Counted from the first letter of the stretch, positions 1 through 10,526 are shown. The stretch is 64,000 nt of DNA from an uncultured Collinsella sp. (GCA_902493145.1 CABUOA010000008.1:1-64000); one strand, 5' to 3'. Numbers and translations: made by a program. The notes: generated by a model not told the origin, from the letters alone.

Positions 1-223
1 CGGCCTTCATGCCGGCCGCCTGCAGCATGGTGCCCATGCCGCCGTCGAACAGCAGGTGTCCCGTGCCCTCGATGGCGGCGCGCAGGCGATCGTCCTTAAC
101 GCGAAGGTCGTCGATCGTGCGCGTCTTGTATGCAGCCCCGTTGCGGCGCGCAGCATCAACAGGCGCCGCCAGCGCGGCACCGTCCAGATCATGAGTGATA
201 AGTATGTTTGAGCTATTCGCCAT
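1..223 (-). CDS. metH: Homocysteine S-methyltransferase / methionine synthase, N-terminal part (cut by window edge)
   Basis: Only the first 74 residues are in the window; the gene runs off the left end. Residues 57-72 read LLFDGGMGTMLQAAGM, the first strand and loop of the homocysteine-binding methyltransferase barrel of MetH-type enzymes. The ATG at 223 begins a frame that stays open to the edge. An N-terminal stretch of about 50 residues before the barrel is longer than in E. coli MetH, so an internal start is possible. metF and a MetH-reactivation protein lie upstream on the same strand, which fits B12-dependent methionine synthesis. The stop of the restriction gene overlaps this start by 11 bp. 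Whether the missing part carries folate and B12 domains cannot be seen. Confidence 0.75.
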   Translation of the reverse strand, partial: MANSSNILITHDLDGAALAAPVDAARRNGAAYKTRTIDDLRVKDDRLRAAIEGTGHLLFDGGMGTMLQAAGMKA

Positions 224-1226
224 GTGCGTCCATTTCGTCTAGAGCCCACTGAGGAATTTCTATTTGAAGGGATTTGTCGGGCTCGATATCTTTGATTCGC
301 TTGTTGTAGTGGGCAAGAAGCCGTGCGACATTTAATCGAATTAGGTCTCGCTTGTAGAACGATAATTCTTCAATATTGATGCCGATAAACGATTCGAGCG
401 CGATAACCTGTACGCGATTGCCGAGTCCCTCACTTTCGAACAGTCCGTAAGCGAAGGAAACTTTATCGTGGGGGACAACGACGATGGGCCGAATGCCATT
501 TCGAATGTTATCTCGGCATCGATCGGTCAATTTGGCCATTGGCGATACAGTCACGTGAAATGCAGCATCATTGATTTGGAAATCGCCAGAACGGTCTGTT
601 TGCTGGTCGGCAGCGTTTGAGTTGTCCTTTCCGATTTCTATGGTTGGAAATAACATCTCTAGTTTTGCGCCTACCAGGTGCTGTGCGACGGTACCCGTTG
701 GCTTATCGGACCGTAGGCTTGCTTCGGCTAGGATATCATCGACAATGACAGAAATTGGTTTTTGAAGATCGATTTCGACTTTGATTCTCTGCCGGTTAAA
801 GAAATCGACCTGGATTCGCTCGACGAAGAAATTGGCGATTGCATTCGCAGCTTCAAGACGAGCGTCTTCGCAAGTGTCACTGGGTAGGGCAGAGTTGATA
901 ATTGTGGCAAGCTCAAGCGCCATCGGGAGTGTGCCGCGTGAGGTTCTGCCGCCCTCTGATGCGAAGGCACGCGTTTCCCCATGTCTGGCTAAAACTGTTT
1001 TGATGCATGCTCCACTTAGGCCTCGTACTTGGCTCCCCTTGTCCGATTGCACATAATCGTCGGTGAGCGGAAAACGGTTTTGCAACAGCTCGCTTATGCC
1101 TATGCCAACCGCCATGACGTTACGGTTGACATTGCCTCGCTTGCTGCGTTTGGATTCGTACCAGAGTTCAATGGCATCCAAGATATCTTTATCGGGCTCG
1201 TTCAAGGAGCAATTGGTCATTTCCAT
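213..1226 (-). CDS. Probable type II restriction endonuclease (DUF4928-like), partner of the C5 methyltransferase
   Basis: 337 residues. The central to C-terminal part has the pattern GDFQINDAAFHVTVSP, followed by an R-x-N-x-R-x-G segment and a hydrophobic strand IRPIVVVPHDK. That Asp-x(n)-hydrophobic-His-Val-Thr arrangement recalls PD-(D/E)xK-like nucleases of the DUF4928 type that sit beside cytosine methylases; this family name is from memory. The gene overlaps the 3' end of the methyltransferase gene by 38 bp on the same strand, the usual translational coupling of a type II restriction-modification pair. Its 3' end overlaps the metH start by 11 bp. No target sequence can be predicted. A non-nuclease accessory role is possible but less likely. 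Confidence 0.6.
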   Translation of the reverse strand: MEMTNCSLNEPDKDILDAIELWYESKRSKRGNVNRNVMAVGIGISELLQNRFPLTDDYVQSDKGSQVRGLSGACIKTVLARHGETRAFASEGGRTSRGTLPMALELATIINSALPSDTCEDARLEAANAIANFFVERIQVDFFNRQRIKVEIDLQKPISVIVDDILAEASLRSDKPTGTVAQHLVGAKLEMLFPTIEIGKDNSNAADQQTDRSGDFQINDAAFHVTVSPMAKLTDRCRDNIRNGIRPIVVVPHDKVSFAYGLFESEGLGNRVQVIALESFIGINIEELSFYKRDLIRLNVARLLAHYNKRIKDIEPDKSLQIEIPQWALDEMDAHGE

Positions 1227-2349
1227 TATTGTTCACTCCGTTCCTTGAAGACATAAGCGCGGGTTTGACTGCATTTTTTATAAGCCAAGTGACAACTGGC
1301 ACGGCAACTGCATCGCCGAATGCGTAGCGAATCTGAGCATCCGAGAAGCCGCTAAACTGACATGAGTCAGCACCTTGGAGACGGGCATATTCGGTTCCAG
1401 TCATCCAGCGAACTTTTATCTTTCCGTTTTCGCATATAACGACTGCCTGTCTTGATGAGCCGCCGCGAGCCGTTCTTAGACATCCGGCAATTTCTTCTTC
1501 ACGGATTTCCCAGCGCACAACGCCTGATCGCGTGCGACGGTAAGCAGTGCGAACAGTTTTTTCTTTGGCATTTAAGAAGCGCTGAAGGCGCTCTGCTTGA
1601 TGCGGTGCAAGCGAGTCGATAAATGCTTGTACTTGGTTTTTGTTCCACCAACGCTTGTCGCCCTCGGGAATATCTTCAACAACCGTTGCAAGGCCCGTCA
1701 TGCGAAGTGGGCTCGGCTCGTTTAGGTGAGAGACGTGCGTAATGAGTGAAGGGTCGGAGTGAATCCAGGAGACCTTTTCAGGTCGAAGCGAGGAATCGAG
1801 TCGGCTGTTGGGAAGAGGGTCTTTTAATCCGACGACAAACATGCGGGGGCGTGACTGGGGAAGCCAGTGCCGTGCATCGATAAAATAAGCGTCGCATGAA
1901 TAGCCTAAACGATTAAATTCCTGGCAAACGAGTCTAAAGTCATCACTGTTATTAGACGTGGCAAGGCCGATGACGTTTTCGAGAACAAGTGCCCGCGGGG
2001 CACGATCGCTCATTCCTTCGATGGCCTTAATAAAGCCAAAGAACGCACTGGACTCTTTGCCAGAGATAAGTCCCTCCCTGTTTCCCGCGAGAGATAAGTT
2101 TGTGCAAGGGCTTGACGCCCATGCGATGTCGGCTTGGGGTATTAGGTCGGGGTCGAGTGTGTGGACATCCTGCTCGACTAGATGCTCATCGCCCCAGCAC
2201 TGGCTGTACATGGCGCATTTAGTACGGTCTATGTCATTTGCCCAGATTGTTTTGATTCCGGCTTTTGCCATGCCGGCACGAGCCAAGCCAATGCCTGAAA
2301 AAAACTCAAGCGCGGTTAGTTGTGGCGAGAACTGCAGAATGTTGTGCAT
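1189..2349 (-). CDS. DNA (cytosine-5-)-methyltransferase
   Basis: 386 residues with the ordered motifs of C5 methylases: SAM-binding motif I ALEFFSGIGLARAG (residues 13-26), motif IV with catalytic Cys82 in SSPCTNLSLAG, motif VI ENV (124-126), motif VIII QSRPR (165-169), then a target-recognition region, motif IX near TGTEYARLQG, and motif X FGDAVAVPVV near the end. It methylates cytosine in an unknown sequence and protects the host from the overlapping downstream nuclease. The ATG at 2349 precedes motif I by 12 residues, a normal length. The gene is first in its operon, about 110 bp downstream of the B12-reactivation gene, so the pair may be read through from the met promoter. Confidence 0.9.
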   Translation of the reverse strand: MHNILQFSPQLTALEFFSGIGLARAGMAKAGIKTIWANDIDRTKCAMYSQCWGDEHLVEQDVHTLDPDLIPQADIAWASSPCTNLSLAGNREGLISGKESSAFFGFIKAIEGMSDRAPRALVLENVIGLATSNNSDDFRLVCQEFNRLGYSCDAYFIDARHWLPQSRPRMFVVGLKDPLPNSRLDSSLRPEKVSWIHSDPSLITHVSHLNEPSPLRMTGLATVVEDIPEGDKRWWNKNQVQAFIDSLAPHQAERLQRFLNAKEKTVRTAYRRTRSGVVRWEIREEEIAGCLRTARGGSSRQAVVICENGKIKVRWMTGTEYARLQGADSCQFSGFSDAQIRYAFGDAVAVPVVTWLIKNAVKPALMSSRNGVNNNGNDQLLLERAR

Positions 2350-2458
2350 GTACTGGCTTTCAGATAGTTGTTATTTGGCATCTTATGGTACTTGTTTGTG
2401 AGGACATCCGCTTACTTACGGATGAGATTCCCTCGATACCGTGCCATCAATTGACATT

Positions 2459-3250
2459 TTATTCAGAATGCGAATAGCAGGTGGTGTGGGCGGCGCGGAA
2501 GCGGCAGTGCTCACGCATGCGGCAGATATTGCAGGTGGGGCGGCTCTGGGCGTCGTGGACCTCGCCGTCAAACAGACCGATCACCGCGGTCACGCTCTTG
2601 GTGGGCATGAGCAGGCTGGTGGGGGTGACGGTAAGTCCAATGAGGCGCGTGGCGTTGAGTGCATCCACGATTGAGCGCTGGGCCGAGAGCGGGCAGTCGC
2701 CATAGCCGGGACTAAAGCGCCAGTTACCGGCGAGCCCGTGTGCAGCGGCCGCAGCCTTGACCTGCTGGTCCATCTGCTCGACGGCGGCTTCTACATAGGC
2801 AGAGCATGCGGCGTCGAGCACGGCGCCTTCCAGAGGCTGCTGGGCTCCCGTGGTGCGCAGACGACGCTCGGCGTCCATGCCGAGGGTGCAGGCCATGAGC
2901 GCGGCAAAGCGGGCGTCTTTGAGATGGCGATAGATATCGCGACCTTGCAACTCAACGTTGGTGCCAACCAAGCGAATGCAGGGCTCGCCCTGTTCATCGA
3001 CGCCCGTGGTATCGATGGCAAATACGCGGCGCACGCCACGGGGCTCAATGTCCAGCTCCAGACGCTCAACGACAAGCTCAATTCGTCGTGACAGCTCGGG
3101 CTCAATCTTCTGGCCGCCGTAGCCCAGATACCGCAGCATCTCGGCACGGTCGACACGAGGGTGGTGGGCAGCGTCGATACGGTAAAGCGCCGGCGACGCA
3201 AGGTCGGCCGGCACTTCTACAACGGTTGTATCGACGTGCGGTTTTTCCAT
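2459..3250 (-). CDS. Stand-alone vitamin B12-dependent methionine synthase activation-domain protein
   Basis: 263 residues. The C-terminal half carries the signature of the MetH reactivation domain: RFSPGYGDCPLSAQ followed by IGLTVTPTSLLMPTKSVTAV, which in canonical MetH binds S-adenosylmethionine for reductive remethylation of oxidised cob(II)alamin. Here the domain is a separate protein. The C-terminus adds a cysteine-rich tail CNICRMREHCRF. The start ATG shares one base with the TAA of metF, so the two are translationally coupled. The context (metF upstream, metH further downstream) supports a role in keeping MetH active. A split architecture is common in anaerobes; the partner MetH is expected to lack this domain, which cannot be checked inside the window. 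Confidence 0.85.
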   Translation of the reverse strand: MEKPHVDTTVVEVPADLASPALYRIDAAHHPRVDRAEMLRYLGYGGQKIEPELSRRIELVVERLELDIEPRGVRRVFAIDTTGVDEQGEPCIRLVGTNVELQGRDIYRHLKDARFAALMACTLGMDAERRLRTTGAQQPLEGAVLDAACSAYVEAAVEQMDQQVKAAAAAHGLAGNWRFSPGYGDCPLSAQRSIVDALNATRLIGLTVTPTSLLMPTKSVTAVIGLFDGEVHDAQSRPTCNICRMREHCRFRAAHTTCYSHSE

Positions 3251-4122
3251 TACCCCAGGCGCTCCATAATGGTCGCGGCGATTGCAGGACGGTTCATAGT
3301 GTACAGGTGCAGACCGTCGGCACCGTGCTCCTTAAGGTCGCAAAGCTGACGAGCAGCATAATCTACACCGGCCGCCTGCAGACTCTCGGGGTCGTTCTCG
3401 TACTTGGCGAGAATCTTGATGACAGGGGAGGGCAGCGACGCGCCGCACATAAAGACCATGCGGCTGATCTGCGACTTGCCCATAAACGGCATGATGCCCG
3501 CGGTGATAGGCACGGTGATACCGGCCTTGTCGGCAAGCTCGCGGAAGCGATAGAAGCATTCATTATCAAAGAAGAGCTGTGTCACAAGGAAACTCGCGCC
3601 GGCGTCTTGCTTTTGCTTGAGGTGCTCGACCGAGAGGTTGAGATCCTCGCAGGCAATGTGGCCCTCGGGATAGGCTGCGGCGCCCACGCAAAAGCCGGCG
3701 TCGACGAGCTCGGGGATGAGGTCGCGGGCGTAGGCGTAGTCGGAGGCGGGCTTGTCGTTCTCGGTCGCGCCGGCAGGGAGATCGCCACGCAGGGCCAGGA
3801 TGTTTTCCACGCCGGCGGTGCGGTACTCATCGATCTTGGCGGCGATATCGGCGTGGGTACGGCCCACACAGGTGAGGTGCGCCACCGAGGGCGTGTCGAA
3901 TTCACTCGAAATCATATGCGCGATGGGGGCGGTGGTGGCACCGTTGCCCGAGCCGCCAGCGGAACAAGTGACCGAGACAAAACTCGGCGAAAGCTTGCAC
4001 AGGTTGCCTGCTACCTTGCGAGCCGTGTCGAGGGTAAGCTCACCCTTGGGCGGGAACATCTCAAACGAAACGGGTGCAGTGCCCTGGGATGCTGCCTGCT
4101 TAAAAACCTCGTCGACGCGCAT
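3250..4122 (-). CDS. metF: Methylenetetrahydrofolate reductase
   Basis: 290 residues, the usual bacterial MetF size. It reduces 5,10-methylene-THF to 5-methyl-THF, the methyl donor of MetH, with bound FAD. Family segments in order are FEMFPPKG near residue 22, SVTCSAGGSG (about 51-60), HLTCVGRT (about 83-90), LALRGDLP and FLVTQLFFDN, together forming the TIM barrel with the FAD site. A GGAGC ribosome site lies just upstream of the ATG. It is the first gene of the minus-strand methionine operon and ends within the start codon of the B12-reactivation gene. No SAM or cobalamin riboswitch was recognised in the upstream 380 bp. Confidence 0.93.
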   Translation of the reverse strand: MRVDEVFKQAASQGTAPVSFEMFPPKGELTLDTARKVAGNLCKLSPSFVSVTCSAGGSGNGATTAPIAHMISSEFDTPSVAHLTCVGRTHADIAAKIDEYRTAGVENILALRGDLPAGATENDKPASDYAYARDLIPELVDAGFCVGAAAYPEGHIACEDLNLSVEHLKQKQDAGASFLVTQLFFDNECFYRFRELADKAGITVPITAGIMPFMGKSQISRMVFMCGASLPSPVIKILAKYENDPESLQAAGVDYAARQLCDLKEHGADGLHLYTMNRPAIAATIMERLG

Positions 4123-4208
4123 ATCGTGCTCCTTTAGATACTTTAGTTCGATGTGTTGTAAGGATTCTACAGCACCGCTGCGCCACGATGGAGTTTTACT
4201 CGCTATTT

Positions 4209-4326
4209 GGGAATACCAATCGAAGATGCCTTGCTATTGGCATTCCCTATAACAACGCAGCTCATTTGGGACGGGGCTTTTCCCATCAACCAGGTACCTG
4301 GGGCAGTCTTTTTGGACGGGGCTTTT
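4209..4326. repeat. Intergenic hairpin and duplicated GGACGGGGCTTTT motif
   Basis: This lies in the roughly 380-bp gap between metF and the PRD regulator gene; no gene was seen in the gap. A 12-nt inverted repeat (4209-4220 against 4236-4247) pairs fully with one G-U when read as minus-strand RNA. It is followed by two copies of a GGACGGGGCTTTT motif (about 4265-4281 and 4309-4326) around a perfect 12-bp palindrome CCAGGTACCTGG at 4290-4301. It could terminate regulator transcripts or be a small dispersed repeat. The duplication inside 60 bp favours a repeat. Confidence 0.45.
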
Positions 4327-4503
4327 GGTTGGTATTGCGAGCGCTGTCTGGTGCGGTTAGAGCGGTTCCGTTTCCCTGAGCCGGCTCGGGCTACGCGGTT
4401 GCGTGCTCCGAGGATGCGAAGTGCGCCATGATCAAGCGTACGCTCAAGAACCGCGCCGTCGATACGCAGCAGGTATCCGCCGAGCGGCAAGGCTGCTGTA
4501 AGC

Positions 4504-6408
4504 CTAATTGGCCAGGCTAGCGAGCGCGTCGACGAAGGCTTCGTATGACGTGCATTCCAAAAGTCGGCGTATGTTGGCGGGTTCGATGAGAGAGCCCGCC
4601 ACGCGGTCGAATACCGTGTTGAACGACGAGCGCTCCGCCGGGCTAAAGCACAGCATGAGAACGAGGTTGACCTGCGTATCCTGCCATTGGATGGGCTTTT
4701 TGGAGATGAGCACGGAAATGCGGGAATGCTTGCCGACGAGTCCCACGGTATGGGGCATGGCAAATGCCCCCATGGCAGTCGAGGACATTTCCTCGCGTTC
4801 AAACACCTTGTCGATATAGGACCTATCTGCAAAACCGCTGTCGACCAGGCCGCGCCCCATGTGTTCGATGCAGGCGGCGCGGTCGGAAAGATCGTCCCGA
4901 ACCTCAAAGAGCACAGGATCGATAAGCTCGTGCAGCAGGTCTTTGAACGCGGAGCGCTTACGTGCGTCCAAGATGCCCTCGATCTTGCTTCTGAGGTTTG
5001 CGATGTCGGTGCTTGAGGGCACGGGGGCGATCTGGAGCGTTGGGACTTGGAGCACGCTCTGGATGGGCGAGATGCAGATGACGAGGTCGTCGGGGCAGTC
5101 CGTGAGCTCCGCCTCGTCTGTCGCGATGCGCGTGATCATGAGCTGCTCGCCAAAACGCCCAGCGAGCTGTTCGACAAGGCGTGGCCCCATATCGTAATAG
5201 GAGGGGCAGAAAATGGTTGCCTTAGCCTTGGCGTCAGCTTCGCGCTGGGTGCCGACGGCGCTGCCAAGGTGCAAGGCGATATACGCGATCTCGTCGTCGT
5301 TGATCGTGACGCCAAGATCGTTGGTGATGGTCGATGCGAGTGCGACGGCGGCGTCGTAGATAAGGGGGCAACCGGTTTTGACGCTTTCGGTAAGCGGGTT
5401 GCGCGAGGGCTTTTGGGTGCGCGCCCGGACAAGGAGACCTCGCACATGCAGGCCAAAGCGCACGAGAAAGCCCCGATCAGAAAGGTCGATACCATAGAGC
5501 TCATTGAATTGCGCGGTGAGCTTCTCGACGAGCGCCATGCAGTCCGTGCCGATAAGCTCCGCAAGGTTGCTTTCGGTTGCCGAACGGTAGTCGATATCGG
5601 TCGAACGCGCCATGATGAGCAGGGTGAGCTCGCGAAGCTCTTCTGCGGGAAACTCAATCGAGAGGGAAGCCCCCAGGGCGTCCGCGAGCTCGCAGGCGAT
5701 GGTGCGGTCCTCCTCCGGTAGGTCCGCGGTATCGCCGGCATCGAGACTTTCGGACCTGCGGATGCGATCGATTGAGATTGCGAGGTGCAGCAGCAGGTCC
5801 GAGAGCGCATAGTCGTTGATAAAGCGATGGTGGCGATAGAGCGTGTCGCTCACCAGCTGTTGAACGGACTTGATGTCGATATCGGGAAAGGCCCGTGAGA
5901 GCGCGCCGGTACCCATGAAGCCGTTGTTTGTCTCTTGCCGAAGCATGCCCGAGAGGAGCTTGCGCTTGTTGCGCTCCGTTCCGTTGAGGGAGATGCGGTC
6001 TCGGTGGGTAACAAGCTCAAGGTCGTTGCGCGCGAGGGTGCGCTTGACGCGCGCGAGGTCCGTTTTGAGTGTCGACATGCTTACCGACATCTCGTCACAT
6101 AGGTCCCACAGGTCGATGGGGTCTCCATCGGGCTGCACGATCAGATGGTTGACGATGTAGTCGCTGCGTTCCTTTGAGGAGCCGAAGCGCTCTCCGTCGT
6201 CCGTCTTGAGGACGTCTGCCGCAAGGTTGCGGTCGATTGTGTAGCCGACAGGCGTTGAGGTGAGGATTCCGGGCCATGAGGTGTTGATCTCGCGGACATA
6301 GGTCCTGATGCTTCGCACGCTCACATCGAGCGTCTCGGCAAGCGTCGCGGCCGTCTGCGGCGAGTTGCTGACAAGACTGCGGATAAGCTGACGATGTACC
6401 GCCCTCAC
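4504..6408 (-). CDS. PRD-domain transcriptional activator with PTS EIIB/EIIA-like modules (LicR/MtlR type)
   Basis: 634 residues from a GTG start at 6408, chosen because AGAAGGAG sits 5 nt upstream; an in-frame TTG at 6453 has no such site. Order: N-terminal helix-turn-helix modules (about 1-130), two PTS regulation domains with conserved histidines (LLLHLAISIDRI; GLHVRGLLVR; YIALHLGSAV), an EIIB-like segment with cysteine (IFCPSYYDMG), and a C-terminal EIIA-like domain with His553 in AFAMPHTVG. Proteins of this plan sense sugar transport by phosphorylation from HPr and cognate PTS components and activate the PTS operon. The gene is divergent from the EIIB-EIIC-EIIA-GH1 operon starting at 6652, its likely target. 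Confidence 0.88.
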   Translation of the reverse strand: MRAVHRQLIRSLVSNSPQTAATLAETLDVSVRSIRTYVREINTSWPGILTSTPVGYTIDRNLAADVLKTDDGERFGSSKERSDYIVNHLIVQPDGDPIDLWDLCDEMSVSMSTLKTDLARVKRTLARNDLELVTHRDRISLNGTERNKRKLLSGMLRQETNNGFMGTGALSRAFPDIDIKSVQQLVSDTLYRHHRFINDYALSDLLLHLAISIDRIRRSESLDAGDTADLPEEDRTIACELADALGASLSIEFPAEELRELTLLIMARSTDIDYRSATESNLAELIGTDCMALVEKLTAQFNELYGIDLSDRGFLVRFGLHVRGLLVRARTQKPSRNPLTESVKTGCPLIYDAAVALASTITNDLGVTINDDEIAYIALHLGSAVGTQREADAKAKATIFCPSYYDMGPRLVEQLAGRFGEQLMITRIATDEAELTDCPDDLVICISPIQSVLQVPTLQIAPVPSSTDIANLRSKIEGILDARKRSAFKDLLHELIDPVLFEVRDDLSDRAACIEHMGRGLVDSGFADRSYIDKVFEREEMSSTAMGAFAMPHTVGLVGKHSRISVLISKKPIQWQDTQVNLVLMLCFSPAERSSFNTVFDRVAGSLIEPANIRRLLECTSYEAFVDALASLAN

Positions 6409-6584
6409 GATAGCTCCTTCTACCTTGATTCCCTGCGCCTCATATTCCGCCAAATTGCAAAGGCGGGCAAGTGAGGACTTGCATGCAGGGGGTGAATCGG
6501 GACCGATACGCGCGTTTCACAACGGGTGTGCAAAACGCAAGATGCGTCCTTGCGTGCAACGGGGTAGGGTTGAAGCGTCAAAAG

Positions 6585-6598
6585 GCAAGGGCCCTTGC
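6585..6598. promoter_or_regulatory. 14-bp palindrome in the regulator-PTS intergenic region
   Basis: GCAAGGGCCCTTGC is a perfect palindrome about 55 bp upstream of the EIIB start, between the divergent PRD regulator and PTS operon. Position suggests an operator for the PRD activator or a leader element. No binding motif is known to me for this regulator, so the call is positional. Confidence 0.3.
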
Positions 6599-6651
6599 AG
6601 CGACACAAAACAGAAATCACGCGGACAAGCGTGGCAAGAAAGGATACGACC

Positions 6652-6963
6652 ATGTCTAAGCTCAACGTTCTGCTCGTATGCGGCTCGGGCGCAAGCTCTG
6701 GTTTTATGGCTGCCAATATGCGCAAGGTGATCAAGGAGCGCGGCCTCGATATCGCGGTGACCGCCCGTAGCGAAAGCGAGATCGAGAACTATATCGACGA
6801 GATCGATGCCCTTATGGTCGGTCCGCACCTCGCCTACATCCTCGACGACATCGATGAGTACACGCAGGGCGCCGATGTGAAGGTGATCCTTATGAAGGCG
6901 GAGTACTACTCAAAGCTCGACGGTGCCGCCGCGCTCGACGACCTGCTCAGCAATATCGGCTAG
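6652..6963 (+). CDS. PTS lactose/cellobiose-family EIIB component
   Basis: 103 residues. The N-terminus has the EIIB cellobiose P-loop: beta strand LNVLLVC, phospho-acceptor Cys10, then GSGASSGFMA. It takes phosphate from EIIA and passes it to the sugar during uptake through EIIC. Start chosen at ATG 6652 because AAGAAAGGA precedes it and the family begins right at this strand; an upstream in-frame ATG at 6595 would add 19 atypical residues. It is the first gene of a four-gene operon, 9 bp before EIIC. Expression is probably controlled by the divergent PRD regulator. Confidence 0.92.
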   Translation: MSKLNVLLVCGSGASSGFMAANMRKVIKERGLDIAVTARSESEIENYIDEIDALMVGPHLAYILDDIDEYTQGADVKVILMKAEYYSKLDGAAALDDLLSNIG

Positions 6964-6972
6964 GGGGATCGG

Positions 6973-8232
6973 ATGAAAAAGCTGCTCGACTGGATGGAAT
7001 CCAGCTTCACCCCCATGATGAACAAGATCAACCACAATGTTTGGGTGATCACGCTCAAGGACTCTATCAACCAGACCATGCCCCTGATCTTTCTGGGCTC
7101 GATCTTCTCGCTGCTGAGCATTCCAGGGTCTGCCTTTGGATGGGAATGGTGGCCGCAGTTTGGCCAGCTCACCAACTGGACCATGGGTCTGATCTCACTC
7201 ATGATGGCGTTTCTCATCCCCTTTAACTTTATGGAGAAGAGCCGCCTGCGCAAATCGCGCATCATCGCCGGTATCAGCGGCGTCATCCTCTTTTGCATCT
7301 GCATCACGCCGCGCCTGCAGGCCGATGAGGCAATCGGCTTTGCCCATAGCGCCTTCGGCGCGGGCGGAATGTTTGCCGCCATCGTCTGCGGCATTATCAC
7401 GGGCCTGATTCTCAGGGCGTTTGGCAAGTTCTCGTTCTTTAGCGAGGAGTCCTCGCTTCCCGATTTCATCCGCGCCTGGTTTGACCAGATGCTGCCCTTG
7501 GGCACCATCGTGCTGCTCGGTTGGATCGTCGTGCTCAACCTCGGGTTTGACCTGTACAACACGGTTCTGATGATCTTCATGCCACTGCAGAACTTCGTCG
7601 AGACCTGGTGGGGCTTTGCGCTGTTCAACCTGATCGGAACGATCTTCTACGCCATGGGCATCTCCGCTTGGATCCTCACACCTATCACCACGCCGCTCAG
7701 GCTTGCGGGCATCGAGGCCAACATGACTGCGGGTGCCGCCAACGTCTTCACGAGCTCGTTCAACTACTCGTATCTGACGATCGGCGGCGTGGGGTGCACG
7801 CTCGGTCTTTCGCTGATGCTCTTCCTCTCGCGCTCCAAGCGTCTCAAGGCGCTCGGTAAAGCCGTCGTGGTCCCGGCATTGTTCAACATCAACGAGCCCA
7901 CGGTCTTTGGCGCGATCGTCTGGAACCCGATCCTCATGCTCCCCATGTGCATCAACACGGTGCTTGCGAGCCTGATCTCGTTCTTCTTCACCAAGATCGT
8001 GCTGTTTGCCCCCGTGCCCAAGATTTTGTTCCAGCTGTGGTATTGCCCGCTTCCCATCAGCACCTGGCTTGCCACCGAGGGCTCCATCCAGGCCGTGCTT
8101 CTGTGCGTGCTGATCTTTGTGGTGACGACGCTCGTGTGGTACCCGTTCTTCAAGGTGTACGAGAAGCAGGTTCTTGCCGAGGAGGCCGCAGAGGCCGGCG
8201 ACAAGGGCGCCCTCGATTCCGCCGAGGCATAA
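6973..8232 (+). CDS. PTS lactose/cellobiose-family EIIC permease
   Basis: 419 residues, strongly hydrophobic, with about ten membrane segments (for example near residues 35-55, 95-115, 130-150, 175-195, 215-240, 320-345, 375-395). The segment NINEPTVFGAIVWNP in the C-terminal half is the substrate-site motif of EIIC Lac/Cel permeases. It brings a beta-glycoside across the membrane while EIIB phosphorylates it. Neighbours on both sides are its EIIB and EIIA, and a phospho-beta-glycosidase follows. The C-terminal tail is acidic and alanine-rich. Substrate is not determined by sequence; cellobiose, an aryl-beta-glucoside or a related plant glycoside all fit. Confidence 0.92.
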   Translation: MKKLLDWMESSFTPMMNKINHNVWVITLKDSINQTMPLIFLGSIFSLLSIPGSAFGWEWWPQFGQLTNWTMGLISLMMAFLIPFNFMEKSRLRKSRIIAGISGVILFCICITPRLQADEAIGFAHSAFGAGGMFAAIVCGIITGLILRAFGKFSFFSEESSLPDFIRAWFDQMLPLGTIVLLGWIVVLNLGFDLYNTVLMIFMPLQNFVETWWGFALFNLIGTIFYAMGISAWILTPITTPLRLAGIEANMTAGAANVFTSSFNYSYLTIGGVGCTLGLSLMLFLSRSKRLKALGKAVVVPALFNINEPTVFGAIVWNPILMLPMCINTVLASLISFFFTKIVLFAPVPKILFQLWYCPLPISTWLATEGSIQAVLLCVLIFVVTTLVWYPFFKVYEKQVLAEEAAEAGDKGALDSAEA

Positions 8233-8255
8233 GCGGACGGTACGTATTGTTTTCT

Positions 8256-8286
8256 GGGCAGGCGTGGCGCGACGCCCTGTCTGCCC
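8256..8286 (+). promoter_or_regulatory. Intercistronic hairpin between EIIC and EIIA genes
   Basis: GGGCAG (8256-8261) pairs with CTGCCC (8281-8286) with an inner GGCG/CGCC stem and no T-run. It may stabilise or process the transcript so that EIIA and the glycosidase are expressed at levels different from EIIC. It is not a convincing terminator. Confidence 0.4.
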
Positions 8287-8310
8287 TGCTCAAGTAAGGA
8301 ATGTTGCATC

Positions 8311-10093
<1,783 letters not shown>

Positions 10094-10202
10094 TTTGGTG
10101 GCCCATGCTATTGCGGCGCCGCGGCTGTCGCGAGATCGGTATCTGGAAAGACGGCGTCTGCCTGTAGCGGCAAACAGGTTCGCATAGGGTGCTGTTGATC
10201 AT

Positions 10203-10238
10203 GGCCCCGTCGGGAGTGTTCCCGGCGGGGCCATTTTA
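10203..10238 (+). terminator. Rho-independent terminator of the PTS-GH1 operon
   Basis: GGCCCCGTCGGGA (10203-10215) pairs with TCCCGGCGGGGCC (10220-10232) around a 4-nt loop and is followed by ATTTT. It lies 110 bp after the GH1 stop. Confidence 0.85.
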
Positions 10239-10526
10239 GCTACCTCGACCGTCAGTCAGGCAAAACGCTAGCGCTGGCAGCCGAGGCAGCTAAAATAGCC
10301 CCGTCCCTAATTGACTACTCTTACACCGTGCGGGGAGGTCTGCAATTTATACAGTTCATTGGCTGTTAAGGGTGGCAATGCTGTCATGATGCGGTAACCT
10401 CATTGATTGGTTTCGCGACAGCAACATAACGGTAATGTCGCGGAAACACGGCGAGCCTAAGCTATGACTCGTTCGTTAGTAATCAACACCGCTTCTCGCG
10501 CGGTGCCGATACGAAGGGAGTTCCGT
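10239..10526. promoter_or_regulatory. Leader/promoter region of the type III glutamine synthetase gene
   Basis: No gene was seen in this gap. AGCTAAAATAGCC near 10288 is the inverse of part of the preceding terminator tail. A segment with CGCGACAG and CGGTAATGTCGCGG (about 10413-10444) forms a partial dyad about 80-115 bp before the ATG, a plausible nitrogen-control site. Assignment to a known regulator is not possible by eye. Confidence 0.25.

Noticed and set aside
10239..10526. Riboswitch before glnN
   Set aside because: No glutamine or other known aptamer core could be traced; only a weak dyad is present.
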